Assembly (NCBI RefSeq): GCF_002531935.1
Contig: NZ_NWSV01000010.1
Span: forward strand, 62,001 to 126,000
From: Rhizobium chutanense
GTDB lineage: Bacteria > Pseudomonadota > Alphaproteobacteria > Rhizobiales > Rhizobiaceae
Reading direction: 5' to 3'
Length of the DNA stretch: 64,000 bases
The notes under the pieces were generated by a model, which saw only the letters and a program-made list of their open reading frames with translations, was not told the DNA's origin and did no database searches. Each line of letters begins with the position of its first letter. Position 1 is the first letter of the stretch. Of the stretch, positions 61,772 through 64,000 are shown one piece after another. The translations under genes and the position numbers were made by a program.

Positions 61772-62254
61772 TCATATTTCGCCCGGCACGAGGGTCATCT
61801 TCTCGACGCCGATCGCCAGATTCAGCCCTTCCTGGGCCTGGACATTCAATGGCTGCAGCATGAAGGCCTTGTTGGTGCCGCCGGCGATCACCTTGGCGCC
61901 GGCGCCCGCACCGACGCTCGCATCGGCACCGATGCCGTAATATTCGCCGGCGAGGGCGAATTGCGGAACATCCGTGCCGGTCTTGGCCAGCACCTGCCAG
62001 ATCATCACGCTTTTGCCGGTCTGGCCGAGATCGATGCCGAATTTCTCGATCTTGCCGGCGTAGACTGCCTTGGCGCCGCCGGAGGCCGGCGTATAGGTGC
62101 AGATAAGGTTCTTCTGCGAGGTGACGATCAGGCCCTGGCCGCCATCCGACCCGCAGACCAGGCGGCCAAGCGTGACATAGCTTTCCGCGCCTGCCGGGCT
62201 TGCCCAGGCAGCGGCCGCCAGTGCCGCGGCTGCGATGAGCATTTGCTTGAACAT
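61772..62254 (-). CDS. DUF992 secreted/periplasmic protein
   Basis: This 160-residue protein has a Sec signal peptide (MFKQMLIAAAALAAAAWASPAGA) and a DUF992 body: YVTLGRLVCGSDGGQGLIVTSQKNLICTY, FGIDLGQTGKSVMIWQVLA and a C-terminal GLNLAIGVEKMTLVP. Two Cys (VCG and ICT) may form a disulfide. The function of DUF992 is unknown; it is frequent in Rhizobiales. The gene is monocistronic, downstream of pntB in convergent orientation, and is followed on the same strand by nothing close. Confidence 0.9.
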   Translation of the reverse strand: MFKQMLIAAAALAAAAWASPAGAESYVTLGRLVCGSDGGQGLIVTSQKNLICTYTPASGGAKAVYAGKIEKFGIDLGQTGKSVMIWQVLAKTGTDVPQFALAGEYYGIGADASVGAGAGAKVIAGGTNKAFMLQPLNVQAQEGLNLAIGVEKMTLVPGEI

Positions 62255-62313
62255 GGTCTTTCTCCTTTGGAACGACCTGTCCCAAACGGGTAGAGATGAC
62301 GATTGTTCCTGCG

Positions 62314-63966
62314 CTAATCCCGTTCCAGCATGGCGCGCTGCGCCGTCAGCACCCAGCGCAGGCCTTCGGGCAGGAAGTCGACCTGCACCGTGCCGCGGAA
62401 AGCCGAGGCGGCATGAGCCTTGATGACGGTCGAGCCGAAGCCCGAGCGCGATGGCTCAACGACGGGCGGGCCGCCGCGCTCTTCCCAGGTGAAGCGGAGC
62501 AGGGCATCCGGTCTGTCTTCCTCCTTGACGTCATGCCATTCGAAGCGGACACGGCCCTGCGGTACGGAGAGTGCACCATATTTCACCGAATTGGTGGCGA
62601 GTTCATGCAAGGCGAGGCCGAGATTCTGCACCGCATCCGGCTTCAGGACGAAATCTTCGCCTATGATGTCGATCTGTTCGCGCGATTGCGGGAAGGCCTG
62701 CAGATGGATGTCGACCACCCGCCGCAGCGACACGCCGCCCCATTGCTCGCTGGTCAGAAGCTCGATCGAACGCACCAGCCCGTCGAGGCGATCGGCGACG
62801 GCGGCCTGGAAGGTTTCGACGCTGTCGGCCTGCTTGGCGAGCTGGCGCATCATCGCCTGGGCAAGCGTCAGAAGGTTCTTGGTGCGGTGGACGAGCTCAT
62901 GCATGACGAAGCGCAGCCGGTCCTCGGTCTGGCTGCGATCGAAGGAGGCATTCGACAGCGCGATCGCCACCTGGTTCGCCTCGATGACGCTGGTCTCGAC
63001 CGGCGAGACGATATGGCCTTCGCCCATACGGTTCGCCATTTCGGCGATATCGCGGATGGTGGTGCGCACCTGCCGTGCGACGGCATAGGCGGCCAGCACG
63101 GCGACGAGAACAAGGGCGACGCCGCCGATGATGAGGAAACGCCAGGTGCTGAGGATCGATGCCTGGGCGATCGGTCCCCAGATCACCGTTTTCCACGACC
63201 AGCCGGGAATCCGGGCATAACCGAGCAGCATGTGCGGCAGGATCGTCTCGTCCTGGAAGACGCCGCGGGGCGCCGTGAAGGCCGGCAGGATGCGCGGATC
63301 GAAGGGCATGCCGGGTTCGAGATCGGTGGGGCCGGTGGCGGCGACGACATGGCCGCTCTGATCGATGACGGCGGCCGACCAGCCCGGGGCAAGACCCTCG
63401 GTCGTCACGAGCTTGCCCAGATCCTTGGCGTCCTGGGTGATGATAAGGGCCGCGACCGGATCGTTTTTTCGCGGCAGGGTGACGTTATAGACCCAGTCGC
63501 CGCTGGTGCGGCCGCGAAAGACGTCCGACGCCTCGATACGGCCGGAGGTCATGACCGACTGGAGGGCGGCGGTGTTGGCTATCTCGCCGAGCGGCGTGCC
63601 GAACGCCCGGCGCGTGTTCAAGAGCTGCTGGCCGTTGCGGTCGACGGCGATGACGAACAGCGTATTGTCTCTAAGGGCCGTTTCGGTCCGCTGATGGAAG
63701 GCGGCGAGATTGCCGTTCTCGAGTTCGGGGGAGCTCGACAGCAACCGCAGCGTCGTTGCCATATCCTGAAGCTGGCGGTCAACGATGCGGGAAAGGGCGA
63801 GCGCATCCTGGGCCGTCTCGCGCCGCAGCGTCGAACGCTGGTTATCTTCCAGCTGCAACAGAAGCAACGTCACAAAGGCGAAGATCGGCAGGGCGATCGC
63901 CACCGCCATGGCGACGAGATAAGTGCCGATCGAGGCCTTGGGAAAGAACAGAGCGACAATCTTCAT
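62314..63966 (-). CDS. HWE-family membrane sensor histidine kinase
   Basis: About 550 residues. A transmembrane helix near 13-35 is followed by a periplasmic Cache-like sensor (NTLFVIAVDRNGQQLLNTRRAFGTPLG...VYNVTLPRKNDPVAALIITQDA). A second helix (LIIGGVALVLVAVLAAYAVA) and a HAMP-like linker come next. The HWE phosphoacceptor is ELVHRTKNLLTLAQAMMRQ, and the N box is LALHELATNSVKYGALS. HWE kinases in rhizobia often act in general stress or light signalling. No cognate regulator is adjacent. The start is uncertain: ATG 63966 is used, GTG 63978 is possible, and the frame is open to the window edge. Confidence 0.9.
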   Translation of the reverse strand: MKIVALFFPKASIGTYLVAMAVAIALPIFAFVTLLLLQLEDNQRSTLRRETAQDALALSRIVDRQLQDMATTLRLLSSSPELENGNLAAFHQRTETALRDNTLFVIAVDRNGQQLLNTRRAFGTPLGEIANTAALQSVMTSGRIEASDVFRGRTSGDWVYNVTLPRKNDPVAALIITQDAKDLGKLVTTEGLAPGWSAAVIDQSGHVVAATGPTDLEPGMPFDPRILPAFTAPRGVFQDETILPHMLLGYARIPGWSWKTVIWGPIAQASILSTWRFLIIGGVALVLVAVLAAYAVARQVRTTIRDIAEMANRMGEGHIVSPVETSVIEANQVAIALSNASFDRSQTEDRLRFVMHELVHRTKNLLTLAQAMMRQLAKQADSVETFQAAVADRLDGLVRSIELLTSEQWGGVSLRRVVDIHLQAFPQSREQIDIIGEDFVLKPDAVQNLGLALHELATNSVKYGALSVPQGRVRFEWHDVKEEDRPDALLRFTWEERGGPPVVEPSRSGFGSTVIKAHAASAFRGTVQVDFLPEGLRWVLTAQRAMLERD

Positions 63967-64000
63967 CTGTTGCGCCACGTTCCATGCGATGGCGGCCGGC

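Overview
The window looks like chromosomal or chromid DNA of a Rhizobium of the leguminosarum/etli type. The signs are high-GC codon use with strong third-position bias, RIME-like intergenic repeats at three places, CUT2 sugar ABC transport next to LacI regulators, a three-gene pnt transhydrogenase preceded by an aa3-oxidase subunit IV gene, a leader upstream of an alphaproteobacterial ornithine decarboxylase, and HWE-kinase signalling. I saw no rRNA, tRNA, CRISPR array, prophage or conjugation genes.

Layout. 1-2.6 kb: end of an EmrAB-type drug efflux pair. 2.7-16 kb: carbohydrate catabolism, with a LacI regulator, xylB and xylA, a convergent LacI regulator facing twin 16-bp palindromic operators, a ribose/xylose-class ABC transporter, then a sugar isomerase, a Gfo/Idh oxidoreductase and a GH1 beta-glucosidase. 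16-29 kb: housekeeping and small functions: a CHASE4-GGDEF-EAL protein, tRNA hydroxylase trhO, a VOC protein behind a SoxR-type promoter, a CHAD/CYTH pair, KDPG aldolase, a DUF533 protein, a 297-bp inverted-repeat element, GNATs, a NicO/DUF1007 metal transport pair, a LysR regulator and ornithine decarboxylase with a long leader.

29.4-42.8 kb is the most unusual part. After a transposase remnant lies a 2630-residue protein made end to end of Ser/Thr-rich eight-residue units. It is followed by a GT41 (OGT/SPINDLY-type) glycosyltransferase, UDP-galactopyranose mutase and a membrane diguanylate cyclase. I propose, as inference, a glycosylated giant repeat protein with its own modification genes and a possible c-di-GMP link.

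42.8-64 kb: cysE; a CobW-type zinc GTPase / WD40 / GNAT operon with a Zur-like palindrome; a creatininase-family enzyme; MarR and LacI regulators; a 2-hydroxyacid dehydrogenase; a class I amidotransferase-like hydrolase; a TRAP transporter whose binding protein is convergent with its membrane genes; a GGDEF-EAL protein with a degenerate cyclase site; a FeeM-like N-acyltransferase; the pntAA-pntAB-pntB operon; a DUF992 protein; and an HWE histidine kinase at the right edge.

How the parts work together. Sugar import, isomerisation and phosphorylation (xylAB), glucoside hydrolysis and KDPG cleavage feed central carbon metabolism, while transhydrogenase balances NADPH. Three GGDEF/EAL proteins suggest several c-di-GMP inputs. 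Functions are assigned by family recognition from the sequence alone; no database search was run.
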